Shown: positions 35,492 through 44,131 of the stretch, piece after piece
Layout: every line of letters starts with the position of its first letter
Position numbering within the stretch: position 1 is the first letter of the stretch
NCBI RefSeq assembly: GCF_004116265.1
Contig: NZ_QOUX01000001.1
Location: 682,001-746,000 of the forward strand
Length of the DNA: 64,000 nt
Direction: 5' to 3'
DNA from: Anaerobacillus alkaliphilus
Lineage (GTDB): Bacteria; Bacillota; Bacilli; Bacillales; Anaerobacillaceae
Translations under genes and position numbers: made by a program
The notes under the pieces: model-generated
Database searches by the model: none
What the model saw: the letters and a program-made list of their open reading frames with translations, nothing else
Told to the model about the DNA's origin: nothing

Positions 35492-35671
35492 CGAGGACAC
35501 CAGTTCCATTATTTTTGCGGAAACGGCAGTTACTGAAAATAAGAGGACGTACGTTCTGGTATTTTGTTGTTTTTCGGCATTTTGGGGCTAAATATAGGTA
35601 ATAACGGAACCAGTGGCCGCGAAAATCAGAAAATGGCCTTTTTGCTTAAAATAACGGAATCTATCTCCTCG
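35492..35671. repeat. Inverted-repeat element in the 35.35-35.69 kb gap
   Basis: The 347-bp gap holds no gene. A 24-bp arm at 35492-35515 (CGAGGACACCAGTTCCATTA plus TTTT) matches the reverse complement of 35648-35671 at 18 of 24 positions. A third, inner copy in the second orientation lies near 35609-35632 (AACGGAACCAGTGGCCGCG). The same motif appears four times at 62187-62364. It is therefore an interspersed repeat family with both orientations in one gap; it can fold into long hairpins. Confidence 0.7.
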
Positions 35672-35693
35672 AACAAGATGAAGGGGTGAAACA

Positions 35694-35978
35694 ATGACTA
35701 TTAAAGCATTCCAAATCTATAACATGATCGTATTAATCATCTTGTTATTCTTAAATTTTTTCGTGCTATTTGCCTTTGGGATAGGGGAGAGTAAACTTAC
35801 TATTACCGATTGGTTTCCTATCATACTTTCATTTATTTTATGGGGAATATTTTACTTTATTCAGTTTACCCGTTCCAATACAATATGGAGAGTTTTTTGG
35901 TTTGGGATTATGGTTGTTGTCCTATACTTCTGGGAAACCGGTCTTGGGGCAGCGATTGGAACTATGATAAGAGTTTGA
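35694..35978 (+). CDS. Three-span membrane protein, 94 aa
   Basis: Hydrophobic segments lie near residues 8-30, 40-58 and 65-90. AAGGGGTGAA precedes the ATG at good spacing. The gene starts about 20 bp after the repeat element, so the element may lie in or near its leader. A strong hairpin follows. The family is not recognised. Confidence 0.7.
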   Translation: MTIKAFQIYNMIVLIILLFLNFFVLFAFGIGESKLTITDWFPIILSFILWGIFYFIQFTRSNTIWRVFWFGIMVVVLYFWETGLGAAIGTMIRV

Positions 35979-35995
35979 GAGAAAATATTATAGCT

Positions 35996-36020
35996 CCCTG
36001 ACAGAAACATTCTGTCAGGG
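35996..36020. terminator. Hairpin terminator between convergent genes
   Basis: CCCTGACAGA pairs perfectly with TCTGTCAGGG over five bases; the T-tract after it is interrupted (TGATTTCATTT). Confidence 0.7.
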
Positions 36021-36025
36021 TGATT

Positions 36026-36634
36026 TCATTTGCCTAGATTAGCTTTTATAGTTTCGTAGTTTCTACCATTTTTTACAATTGCAAGTAGCTGTTCCGCCAT
36101 GTAATTGGGGCTGTATGTAAAGCCACCGTTGACCCATTCCATGATCATACCAAAAATGGCATAAGAATGATAACTAGCAATTAACTCTTTGTTTATGTTT
36201 CCGTTAGGAATTAAGTCAGTTAGATCATTCAAAATTAGTTCTTTTAGAATATGACAAATTTTATTTTGAAATCCAGTCAATGCATTTGAATGGACGATAA
36301 GAGTGTAAAAATTCGCGTATTTATGAACATGATCAAAAACTTTGACCGCATTAGAATTAAGTTGATTTAGTTCAACTTTATCTTTGTCCTTATATGGTTC
36401 ACGATAGGAGGCGATTAAGTCAGTTGTAACGTCATCAATAATTTCATCAAGGATATTTTCTTTATATTGATAATGCTTATAAAAAGTTCCCCGATTTAAT
36501 TGAGCATACTCAACGATATCCTTAACCGTAATTTCTTTAAAATCTTTGGTTTTCATTAGGGAAATCAATGCTTCTTTTAAGGCATTTTTGGACTTTACTA
36601 TCCGCCGGTCTATATAATTAATTTTCTCAGACAT
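36026..36634 (-). CDS. TetR/AcrR family regulator
   Basis: A 202-residue repressor. The N-terminal helix-turn-helix is FKEITVKDIVEYAQLNRGTF, followed by YKHYQYKENIL, the standard TetR recognition region. The C-terminal ligand domain (about 75-200) is helical and resembles the DhaS-like group. It is divergent from the SDR gene, 227 bp apart, and is the likely regulator of it and of itself. The start ATG has TGGGGTGAAA upstream. Confidence 0.92.
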   Translation of the reverse strand: MSEKINYIDRRIVKSKNALKEALISLMKTKDFKEITVKDIVEYAQLNRGTFYKHYQYKENILDEIIDDVTTDLIASYREPYKDKDKVELNQLNSNAVKVFDHVHKYANFYTLIVHSNALTGFQNKICHILKELILNDLTDLIPNGNINKELIASYHSYAIFGMIMEWVNGGFTYSPNYMAEQLLAIVKNGRNYETIKANLGK

Positions 36635-36723
36635 TTTTCACCCCAAATGTACATTATTAAAAGTTAATGATTAATTAATGCTGATAATGTTTGTTAATAG
36701 ACATTACTCTCACTTTTTGTTGA

Positions 36724-36787
36724 TTGTTCATAAGTTTGTCATAATTTATACTAATAAATAATAAGAAATTAATCAACACATGTTCAT
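36724..36787 (+). promoter_or_regulatory. Candidate promoter and TetR operator for the SDR gene
   Basis: TTGTTC (36724-36729) and TATACT (36747-36752) are 17 bp apart and point to the SDR gene. About 20 bp downstream, ATCAACA-CA-TGTTCAT (36772-36787) is a near-perfect palindrome (6 of 7 pairs) placed where a TetR-type repressor could block transcription. Both parts are judged by eye. Confidence 0.35.
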
Positions 36788-36861
36788 TATCTTCAATCAA
36801 ACTAGTTTCATAGTATTGAGGTATTTTGTAAGGGGTATCATATTAATTAGGGGGTTTTACT

Positions 36862-37659
36862 ATGCAAGTTTCAAACAAAGTAATAGTAGTAACAGGTGGT
36901 GGAGGGGGGATCGGACGTGAATTAGTTCATACCCTACTTTCAAAAGGTGCAAGTGTCGCTGCGGTTGATATTAACAAAGAAGCACTGGAGGAAACAGTAA
37001 ATTTAGCAGGGAATAAAAGAGACAAGCTCTCGACACACATTGTGAATTTAACAGATAGAGACGCAGTGGAGGCCTTACCAGAGCAAGTGATTTCTCACCA
37101 TGGGGCGGTTGATGGAATTATTAATAATGCTGGTATCATCCAACCGTTTGTTGACATTAAGGATCTTGATTATGACAAAATTAAATTAGTCATGGATATT
37201 AATTTCTATGGCACCATTTACATGACGAAGTCCTTCCTACCGTATCTGTTGGAAAGACCAGTGGCACACATTACAAATGTATCTAGTATGGGAGGATTTT
37301 TACCAGTTCCTGGACAATCGGTTTATGGTGCTTCAAAAGCTGCAGTTAAACTATTTACGGAAGGTCTACATTCAGAATTGAAGGATACAAATGTGAAAGT
37401 AACTGTCGTTTTTCCTGGCGGAGTTAGTACGAATATCATGAAAAATTCTGGGGCAGAGCGTACAAGAAAGTCGGACGACAAGAAGGACCAGTCTCATAAA
37501 CTCCTTACGCCAAAAGAAGCTGCAGAAATTATTATCAAAGGCATGGAAAATGATGAATTTAGAGTATTGGCTGGGAAAGACTCGAAATTGATGGACTTCA
37601 TCTGTCGGTTAAATCCGAAAAAAGCAGCTGAGTTAATTGCTAAAAAGTTAAAAAACTAG
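36862..37659 (+). CDS. Short-chain dehydrogenase/reductase (SDR)
   Basis: A classical NAD(P)-dependent oxidoreductase of 265 residues. The cofactor motif is TGGGGGIG near residue 12, the NNAG motif lies in IINNAGI, the catalytic Ser in VSSMGG, and Tyr and Lys in YGASK. Asp in AAVDIN after the second strand suggests a preference for NAD. The C-terminus carries a positively charged tail (MDFICRLNPKKAAELIAKK). The substrate is unknown. AGGGGGTTTT precedes the ATG, and the TetR gene is divergent upstream. Confidence 0.93.
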   Translation: MQVSNKVIVVTGGGGGIGRELVHTLLSKGASVAAVDINKEALEETVNLAGNKRDKLSTHIVNLTDRDAVEALPEQVISHHGAVDGIINNAGIIQPFVDIKDLDYDKIKLVMDINFYGTIYMTKSFLPYLLERPVAHITNVSSMGGFLPVPGQSVYGASKAAVKLFTEGLHSELKDTNVKVTVVFPGGVSTNIMKNSGAERTRKSDDKKDQSHKLLTPKEAAEIIIKGMENDEFRVLAGKDSKLMDFICRLNPKKAAELIAKKLKN

Positions 37660-37728
37660 AATTTAGGGGGAAAGAGGACGTTCAACGTTCCTAAAAGATT
37701 CCGTTGCCCATAATAGAATGCTCTTCCA

Positions 37729-37768
37729 AATGTCCATATACTCCAGAAGGTGTATATGGACATTTTTA
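37729..37768 (+). terminator. Strong terminator of the SDR gene
   Basis: ATGTCCATATAC pairs with GTATATGGACAT around a short loop, then TTTTTATC. Confidence 0.85.
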
Positions 37769-37887
37769 TCTATATGCATCTATTTAAAGGAATTTAGGTT
37801 TCATTTACAAAAAATCGTTTCTGTATATGTTAAAATATGTATATCATAACATAGTTTATTGAACAAACATCTATTAAAAAGGATAAT

Positions 37888-38409
37888 ATGTCTAGAGATA
37901 GGAGAGGGGTTATAGAAGAGATGATTTCTTTAAGAAATGTTCAAGCTACAGATTTAGAACAATTGTTAATGATTGAGAATGAGGGTTTTTCAATAGAAGA
38001 AGCTGCCACAAAAGAAGCTTTTGTGGAGAGGATACAGTTAATTCCTGATACATTTATTGTCGCGGAGAAGGAAGGGGAAATCCTTGGTTATATTAATGGT
38101 CCAATCATTAATCATTCTTACATAACCGATGACCTTTTTGAAAAGATCAAAGTAAATCCGAGCAGAGGAAGATTTCAGAGTGTTTTAGGATTGGCTGTGT
38201 CCAAACAAGCTAGAAATCAAGGGATTGCAAAGCTTCTGATTGGAAAATTAGAAGAGCTCGTAGAAGAAAATAAACGAGAAGGAATTACGCTAACGTGTAA
38301 ACAGGATTTAGTTTCTTTTTATGAAAAATTTGAATTTGTTAACCATGGCTTGTCCGAGTCACAACATGGAGGAGTCTGTTGGTACAACATGGTTAAGTTA
38401 TTGAAGTAA
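37888..38409 (+). CDS. GNAT family N-acetyltransferase (AANAT-like)
   Basis: A 173-residue acetyltransferase. The acetyl-CoA loop is ARNQGIAKLL, and the C-terminal ITLTCKQDLVSFYEKFEF with HGGVCWYNMVK matches the arylalkylamine-acetyltransferase-like group common in Firmicutes; the substrate is unknown. ATG 37888 has AAAGGAT five bases upstream. ATG 37921, with AGGAGAGGGG 11 bases upstream, fits the usual family start equally well. Confidence 0.85.
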   Translation: MSRDRRGVIEEMISLRNVQATDLEQLLMIENEGFSIEEAATKEAFVERIQLIPDTFIVAEKEGEILGYINGPIINHSYITDDLFEKIKVNPSRGRFQSVLGLAVSKQARNQGIAKLLIGKLEELVEENKREGITLTCKQDLVSFYEKFEFVNHGLSESQHGGVCWYNMVKLLK

Positions 38410-38487
38410 CAACGATAAATTGTTTTGGCTGATATATATTGGTTTAAATCCTAACCTAATTTTCACTAAAGATAAAGGGTGATTATA

Positions 38488-39210
38488 ATGTTCTTGAAAA
38501 AGATTAGCATGATGCGTGAGGAAGTGCCTTCTTTCGAACGATTTCCTTTTTCAATACCGTCGCTTAACAAGCTGGAAGAAATCAACTTGAGTAGTAATGT
38601 AACCTTCTTCGTAGGAGAAAATGGCTCGGGCAAATCGACTCTTCTAGAAGCGGTTGCAGATAAATGCGAATTTAACACAGCTGGAGGCGGACGTAATAAT
38701 ACCTACAGTGTATATGCTTCGGAGTCTGTTTTAGGTGACTACATAAGGCTTTCGTGGTTGCCTAAAGTTACAAATGGATTTTTCCTTCGAGCAGAGTCAT
38801 TTTATAATTTTGCAACTCATCTGGATGAAGTGGATAATACAGGGTTTCGAGATTACGGTGGTAAATCACTTCACAAACAATCCCACGGAGAATCGTTCCT
38901 GTCACTATTTTTAAATCGCTTTAAAGGTCAAGCGATCTATCTTTTAGATGAGCCAGAAGCTGCATTATCACCAGCAAGGCAATTATCATTTTTAAGAATT
39001 ATTCATGAGTTAGCATCCAAAAATCATGCGCAATTTATCATCGCAACTCATTCTCCAATTTTACTGGGCTATCCAGATGCGGAGATTTTAAGCTTTGATC
39101 ATGGCAAAATTGCAAAAATAGATTATGAAATGACAGATCATTATCAGATAACGAAATACTTTTTACAACATCGGGATAAGTTTTTATCAGAAATACTAGG
39201 TGAGGATTAG
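38488..39210 (+). CDS. ABC/SMC-like AAA ATPase (solitary)
   Basis: A 240-residue soluble ATPase. Walker A is GENGSGKST near residue 43, the signature-like motif QSHGESF lies near 133, Walker B is IYLLDEPEAAL, and the H-loop is ATHSPIL. There are no membrane segments and no partner permease gene. The family is the AAA_21/OLD-related group of single-domain ABC ATPases. Similar proteins occur alone or with nucleases in defence systems, but no nuclease gene lies next to this one. ATG 38488 has AAAGGGTGA upstream; GTG at 38479 overlaps that site. Confidence 0.88.
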   Translation: MFLKKISMMREEVPSFERFPFSIPSLNKLEEINLSSNVTFFVGENGSGKSTLLEAVADKCEFNTAGGGRNNTYSVYASESVLGDYIRLSWLPKVTNGFFLRAESFYNFATHLDEVDNTGFRDYGGKSLHKQSHGESFLSLFLNRFKGQAIYLLDEPEAALSPARQLSFLRIIHELASKNHAQFIIATHSPILLGYPDAEILSFDHGKIAKIDYEMTDHYQITKYFLQHRDKFLSEILGED

Positions 39211-39298
39211 CTACGCTTCTTTTGAAGGATAGCTTTTTACTTTTCTAACAAAAATAAGGAAAATAATGTTAAAATATATAAGGTATGGAGGTGGTTAT

Positions 39299-39763
39299 TT
39301 GATAACCCGGATTAATCGTTACCTGTTATTTATTCTATTGTTTTTACTAGTAACAGGATGTCAAGGTGAAAAGGTAATACCACCCGCTAATGAAAACTAC
39401 TTTAATTTTCAAACAAATTTAGAGAGTAGTAGTGGTGGGAAAGGTACACTGGACATCAATTTCCAACTAATAGAAGAAACCAATTACAATATAAATCTAA
39501 CCTATAAGCTAACAAAATATGGTTCTGACATGATGTTACCAATTGAAGAAAAAAACTTGTTTCATGGTTTCATGGCAGCTGATATGCCAAAGGAGTTTCG
39601 TCTTGACATTGATAATCTAAATGAAGGCAAATATACTATTCAGCTCCAAGCGTTGTCAGAAGAAAATGAACACGGTGAAAGATGGGGCGCATTAAGAGAA
39701 ATTATTTTTATAGTGAAAGAGGGCAAATTCACGATTGAGTATGAGAGTGATGTAAATGAGTAA
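39299..39763 (+). CDS. Predicted lipoprotein, 154 aa
   Basis: A signal sequence with lipobox LVTGC leads to a 130-residue mature domain rich in beta strands, which may be an immunoglobulin-like fold. TTG at 39299 has GGAGGTGG about eight bases upstream; the longer ORF start lies before this site and is rejected. A second lipoprotein-like gene, frameshifted, follows after 33 bp. The function is unknown. Confidence 0.75.
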   Translation: MITRINRYLLFILLFLLVTGCQGEKVIPPANENYFNFQTNLESSSGGKGTLDINFQLIEETNYNINLTYKLTKYGSDMMLPIEEKNLFHGFMAADMPKEFRLDIDNLNEGKYTIQLQALSEENEHGERWGALREIIFIVKEGKFTIEYESDVNE

Positions 39764-39796
39764 CGTAAGGTTTCTATACATAATGGAGGTTTGAAC

Positions 39797-40305
39797 ATGA
39801 AAAGATTGATGATGTTTTCGGTGATTGCTTGTTCCTGTCGGGCTGCTCAGACAATGATGCTTTAGTTTTGGAGTACGAAACTCAAATTGAGGAGAGAGAT
39901 TTGGAGATTCGAGAGTTAACAGAAGAACTGAGCTTTGTAAAAGACCAATTAGAAAAACAGACGAAGCAACTAGTGAATATTAGCGGTGATATACAGGTAT
40001 TGGACCATAAAGAAAGACGAATTATGAGTTTAATAGTTGACCAAGAGTATGACCAAATAAGAGATGAGTATAGTGTCGATTTTGAAGTGATCGATGGGAA
40101 AATATATTTTGACAGACTTAGTGACTATGACTATTACTATTACTTTCCAACAGAATTAGCAGGATTACCGATGTATTTTTACATGTATAATCCAAACCCG
40201 GAATTTACACAAGTGGGTTACTTTCTTTATGATGATGACCGGAAATACGATATTCATTTTCACTTTGAGAACAATAATGAGTTCACTTATGTAGCGACGG
40301 AGTAA
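39797..40305 (+). pseudogene. Lipoprotein gene frameshifted within its signal peptide
   Basis: ATG 39797, with GGAGG seven bases upstream, opens a signal peptide (MKRLMMFSVIA) but then runs into a stop after 22 codons. The neighbouring frame holds the lipobox LFLSGCSDND from 39829 and continues for about 155 codons to 40305, with a coiled coil (EERDLEIRELTEELSFVKDQ) and an acidic, Tyr-rich end. Loss of one base between about 39826 and 39835 explains the picture. The TTG at 39829 has no ribosome binding site and would give no export signal. Either the gene is dead or the base call is wrong. Confidence 0.7.
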
Positions 40306-40323
40306 ATAATAGGAGTTGTTTCC

Positions 40324-40881
40324 ATGACAAGTTTGTATTTTGTAAGACACGCACATTCTACCTATACCCCTGATGAGTTAGGGAGACCCTTGTCCGAGAA
40401 GGGTTTTGCGGATGCTAAAACGGTCACTGAATTATTAATGAATGAAGGTATTGATGCTGTTGTATCAAGTCCATATAAGCGGGCAGTTCAAACTGTCGAA
40501 GGCATTGCCAATTACATAAATAAAGAAATTGAAATTATCGAAGGCTTTAAGGAGAGAACGTTAACGACAGTTCCTGCTGAGGATTTCACATTAGCGATAA
40601 CCAAAGTGTGGGAAGATTATGACTTCTCATGGGAAGGTGGGGAGTCCAATCATGTGGCCCAAAAGAGGGGTGTAGCCTCTACATATGAAATCCTAGATCA
40701 GTATAGAGGTAGAAACGTAGTAATCGGAACACATGGAAATATCATGGTTTTAATTATGAATTTCTTTGACAAAAAATATGATTTCTCGTTTTGGAAAAGC
40801 CTTGATATGCCTGATATTTATAAACTAACCTTTGAAGGAACAGAGTTAATAGGCGTAACGAGAGTGTGGGTTAAGCCGTAA
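40324..40881 (+). CDS. Histidine phosphatase family protein
   Basis: A second phosphoglycerate-mutase-like phosphatase, 185 residues. The catalytic motif is FVRHAHST, followed by SSPYKRAVQT, an acid region GFKERTL, and the second His in IGTHGNIM. It is only distantly similar to the one at 27190, so the two are not a recent duplication. ATAGGAG precedes the ATG. It starts 18 bp after the frameshifted lipoprotein gene. Confidence 0.9.
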   Translation: MTSLYFVRHAHSTYTPDELGRPLSEKGFADAKTVTELLMNEGIDAVVSSPYKRAVQTVEGIANYINKEIEIIEGFKERTLTTVPAEDFTLAITKVWEDYDFSWEGGESNHVAQKRGVASTYEILDQYRGRNVVIGTHGNIMVLIMNFFDKKYDFSFWKSLDMPDIYKLTFEGTELIGVTRVWVKP

Positions 40882-40973
40882 TTAACCTTAAGTTGAGGTT
40901 AGTTCTAAGAGAGAAATTTAAGAGTTTTACGAATGGGAGTTAAAATGATGTTTATTGGTTAGGAGGAAATAGC

Positions 40974-41429
40974 ATGGAAAACTTACGATCCATATGTTTC
41001 ATTGGACTTGTTTTATGTTTACTAGCAGCTTGTAGTAGTACTGAAACGATTGAGCATATTGAGGTATTCGTCATAAATACGTCTGAACAAAACAATGCAG
41101 GATTTTTCGGAACTACTGGATACAAAAAGGTAAATGCAATAACACTGATTGAAGATGGGAAACACCATATAAAAACAGATATTAAAGCAATTGAGGACTT
41201 TTACGATATAAATGGAGCGTATTTAAAAACGGAAATCATCCAATCAAAGCATCAACGTTCTAAAGTGACACTTGCTGAGGATGGAGAGGACATCAAGCAA
41301 GAGTTGGGACAGCCATCAACTATACTAATCCCTGATGACCACTTACAAGACTTTCGGTTAGATGATTTGACAGACAATGAAAAAGAAAAAGTAAGAAAAC
41401 ATGTGTTGTCGTTGATCAAGGATTTGTAG
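40974..41429 (+). CDS. Predicted lipoprotein, 151 aa
   Basis: The signal peptide ends in the lipobox LLAAC, followed by a Ser/Thr linker. The mature 130 residues have no recognised domain; a YKKVNAITLIEDGKHH segment and an acidic C-terminal helix stand out. TAGGAGGAA precedes the ATG. A TPR protein gene follows after 49 bp. The function is unknown. Confidence 0.75.
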   Translation: MENLRSICFIGLVLCLLAACSSTETIEHIEVFVINTSEQNNAGFFGTTGYKKVNAITLIEDGKHHIKTDIKAIEDFYDINGAYLKTEIIQSKHQRSKVTLAEDGEDIKQELGQPSTILIPDDHLQDFRLDDLTDNEKEKVRKHVLSLIKDL

Positions 41430-41478
41430 AGACGTTTTAGGTGAAGATCATTGGGTGAATTGATAATGGGGGAACAAC

Positions 41479-42060
41479 ATGATATCTAAATTTAAGGAAA
41501 GTCTTGCTTCATTAAACAAGATCATTTACTTTGATGAACGTCAGTTTCTTCGTGAAAAGTCAAGTAGTCCAGAGAAATTAAAACAATATATACATGAAGG
41601 AACACTGCTTTTAGATTCCAACATAAATGAGGAAGAGAGATATTTCCTCTACGGAGTATTGGGGAATTTACACAGAATTAATGGTCAACCAAAAGATGCA
41701 TTAGATTATTTAACGATGTGTCTAAACTATGCTGAAAAAAAGGAAGACCACGCAAAAGTAATAGTATCAACTATACGTCTTGGAGAAGCACAAAAATATA
41801 ATGGAGATCATCTAAATGCTCTAGAATTGTTTAACCACGCTTTAGAGAAGTGCAACAGCCATAACGAAGGAAGATACATTGACTTTGTTCTTCAACATAA
41901 AGGGAAGTGTCTAATGGAATTATCCAAACTTAAAGAAGCAGAAAATTGTTTTTTGGAAGCTCTAAACGTAAGGTTGAAGAAAAATGATCATGAATTACTA
42001 GCTTCTACACAAAAAGCATTAGATTTAGTTCAGAGTCTCATCCGTAAAGCACAAACTTAA
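41479..42060 (+). CDS. TPR-repeat protein, 193 aa
   Basis: A soluble, all-helical protein with tetratricopeptide repeats at about residues 56-90, 97-130 and 138-172 (for example YLTMCLNYAEKKEDHAK, and LKEAENCFLEALNVRLKKND). It has the look of Bacillus tetratricopeptide scaffold or Rap-like proteins but lacks a DNA-binding or phosphatase domain. It should mediate protein-protein contacts. GGGGGAACA lies upstream of the ATG. It is separated from the ECF operon by about 200 bp. Confidence 0.85.
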   Translation: MISKFKESLASLNKIIYFDERQFLREKSSSPEKLKQYIHEGTLLLDSNINEEERYFLYGVLGNLHRINGQPKDALDYLTMCLNYAEKKEDHAKVIVSTIRLGEAQKYNGDHLNALELFNHALEKCNSHNEGRYIDFVLQHKGKCLMELSKLKEAENCFLEALNVRLKKNDHELLASTQKALDLVQSLIRKAQT

Positions 42061-42196
42061 TAATGCATTCATTTTAGATAAGAATTTATTATGTGATGGC
42101 ATTGGGCGTTACTGCATAGGCAGTGACGCTTTCTTATGGTGGAAGACCCTATATTTTCTTACTAGAAAAGTGTTTAGAAAAAAATGTTAAAAACTC

Positions 42197-42227
42197 TGCA
42201 ACCTTTTTAGGTAGTCAACTATCTAAT
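42197..42227 (+). promoter_or_regulatory. Candidate ECF-type promoter of the first sigma operon
   Basis: TGCAACC (42197-42203) and TATCTAAT (42220-42227) resemble the -35 AAC motif and the -10 CGTCTA-like motif of ECF promoters, with normal spacing. It lies about 40 bp before the sigma start, as expected for autoregulation. Confidence 0.4.
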
Positions 42228-42266
42228 AGGTGTCGATCGATAAATTTTGTATGTAGGAGGTTAGTA

Positions 42267-42788
42267 ATGGATTTAGAAGATAAAGTACTTAGAGCAAAGC
42301 AGGGCGACGAAGAAGCTTTCTTCAGCCTGATTCAAGAAAGAAAAGAAATGTTGTACAAAATGGCCTTTCTATATGTAAAGAATGAACAAGATGCACTTGA
42401 TATTGTCGGTGATACGGTATTCAAAGCGATTAACTCTATAAGAAACCTAAAGTCTCCACAATATTTTCAGACATGGCTAATGAGAATTTTAATAAATTGT
42501 GCCTTGGCCTATGTGAAAAAGCAGAAAAAGATTGTGCCGTTTCATGAGGAATTAACCGAGAAGGTAGAAGTTCTATTGCCAAAGGAAGATTATATGGATT
42601 TATATGATGCTATTGATAGACTTCCTTACAAATATCGAACAGTTGTAATATTGAAATATTTTAATGATCTTACAGTTACTCAGATTTCTCAGGTACTAGA
42701 GTCGCCAACAGGAACGATTAAATCATTATTACACAGAGCTATTCAAGAATTGAGAATGAACTTAACCTTTGAGGAGGAAGCAAAATGA
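42267..42788 (+). CDS. ECF RNA polymerase sigma factor (SigV-like)
   Basis: A 173-residue extracytoplasmic-function sigma factor. Region 2 includes MAFLYVKNEQDALDIVGDTVFKA, and region 4 includes DRLPYKYRTVVILKYFNDL and the helix-turn-helix TVTQISQVLESPTGTIKS. It would direct a small regulon after release from the membrane anti-sigma factor encoded next. ATG 42267 has TAGGAGG upstream; the 48-codon upstream extension is rejected. Its stop overlaps the start of the anti-sigma gene (ATGA), so the pair is translationally coupled. Confidence 0.93.
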   Translation: MDLEDKVLRAKQGDEEAFFSLIQERKEMLYKMAFLYVKNEQDALDIVGDTVFKAINSIRNLKSPQYFQTWLMRILINCALAYVKKQKKIVPFHEELTEKVEVLLPKEDYMDLYDAIDRLPYKYRTVVILKYFNDLTVTQISQVLESPTGTIKSLLHRAIQELRMNLTFEEEAK

Positions 42789-43873
42789 ATTTTAAAGAAG
42801 CTAAATTTAAACAGGACATTAACAAAATTGAGGTACCAGAACAGCAATTAGATCTAGTGATTAGGCAAGCGATGAGAAAGAGTCGTAAAAATAAAAAGCG
42901 TCCGCTAATTACTGGCTCTATTGTAGCTGCTAGTATTGCAACTTTCCTTTTTACAGCGAATGTGTCACCTACGTTTGCTTCTTATATCAGTGACATTCCA
43001 TTGTTAAACAAATTAATTCATTACGTACAATACGATAAAGGCTTATTTGAAGCTATTGAGAATGGTTACAATCAAGAAGTACATGCAGAAGCGAGTGATC
43101 AAGGAATTGTCTTTTCCATTGATAATGTCATTGCTGATCAAAAACGGATGATTATTATGTTTAGTGCTCAAGCAGACGGTTATCCAGAACTTGAGGAGTT
43201 AATGATAAACGATATGACGATCACAGATGAAGCAGGTAATACAGTCATTTCTATCAAAGACGGAAAATATCAAACAGATGAAAATCCTGAAGTTCTGCCA
43301 CTTTGGACGTTCTTTCCTGAAAAAAGAGATGGAGAAGATCGATTACGGGGTTCAATTGAGTTAGTAACACAGCATGTAGATGCGAAGTTGCCAGAAAGGG
43401 TGTTTATGAATATCGAGACGTTTGTCCAAGGAAAGCAAGAAGTACATCCGCTGCTTTTCTCAGGAACTTGGAATGTGAGTTTTGATGTCATGGAGGGTGC
43501 GATTCAGGAAGTTCAATCTCTTGTGACAAATAAAGAATTCACTCTGTCTTTGGACGAACTAAAGTTAGAAAATAACATTGACCATGTCATCTCTTACCCT
43601 ACAATGACAGAAGTGAAAATTAGCCTCCTATCACGAGAGCTTATTCCAGAACAAGGGTTACTATATTCCTATCATTTAGTTGATGAAGAGGGGCGAGTAT
43701 ACAACCAAATTGGTGATGGTATCTTAACCGATACAGGAGATGTAATTCCTCAATTTGAAACAACCTACTTTAAGCAACCGAAAGAGTTATATTTAATTTT
43801 TACTGAGGTAAAACTTACTAGTTCTGAGGATGAAAAAGTCTTTCATTTAAAACATTCTATTAGACTGTATTAA
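42785..43873 (+). CDS. Membrane anti-sigma factor, DUF4179 family
   Basis: A 362-residue type II membrane protein. The cytoplasmic N-terminus (about 1-39) should bind the sigma factor, one membrane segment lies at about 41-60, and the large outer part begins with a DUF4179 domain and continues in strand-rich domains. The layout resembles RsiV-type partners that hold the sigma factor until an envelope signal. The ligand is unknown. The start overlaps the sigma stop codon by four bases. Confidence 0.9.
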   Translation: MNFKEAKFKQDINKIEVPEQQLDLVIRQAMRKSRKNKKRPLITGSIVAASIATFLFTANVSPTFASYISDIPLLNKLIHYVQYDKGLFEAIENGYNQEVHAEASDQGIVFSIDNVIADQKRMIIMFSAQADGYPELEELMINDMTITDEAGNTVISIKDGKYQTDENPEVLPLWTFFPEKRDGEDRLRGSIELVTQHVDAKLPERVFMNIETFVQGKQEVHPLLFSGTWNVSFDVMEGAIQEVQSLVTNKEFTLSLDELKLENNIDHVISYPTMTEVKISLLSRELIPEQGLLYSYHLVDEEGRVYNQIGDGILTDTGDVIPQFETTYFKQPKELYLIFTEVKLTSSEDEKVFHLKHSIRLY

Positions 43874-43883
43874 TCTTAACCAA

Positions 43884-43912
43884 AGAGAGGGTGCTTTTAC
43901 ACCCTCTTTTAT
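43884..43912 (+). terminator. Terminator of the first sigma operon
   Basis: AGAGGGTG pairs with CACCCTCT around a 6-base loop, followed by TTTATT. Confidence 0.85.
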
Positions 43913-44000
43913 TGACCTTAATCAGGGGAGTGGGGATGTATGGCGTTCAGTATTTGGTTGAGAAGATAAAGGGAAATAATTTTGTACAGTAGAAAGATTT

Positions 44001-44031
44001 AAGCCCCTGCTCAAATGAGTAGGGGCTTTAT
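44001..44031 (+). terminator. Second terminator in the 43.9-44.1 kb gap
   Basis: AAGCCCCTGCTC pairs with GAGTAGGGGCTT around AAAT, followed by TATC. A 19-codon ORF with GGGGAGTGGGG before its ATG (43936-43992) lies between this hairpin and the previous one. Confidence 0.7.
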
Positions 44032-44131
44032 CTATAACTATTATAACAAACTTTTCCATTTATTTGTAGACTGTGATTTCGGGAGTCAAAAGATTAAGAT
44101 AAATATATGTCTATTACCTTGGAGGGATTGG

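Noticed and set aside
35520-35555. Possible LexA box around GGACGTACGTTC
   Set aside because: The left half is GGAC, not GAAC, and it lies within the repeat element without a promoter.
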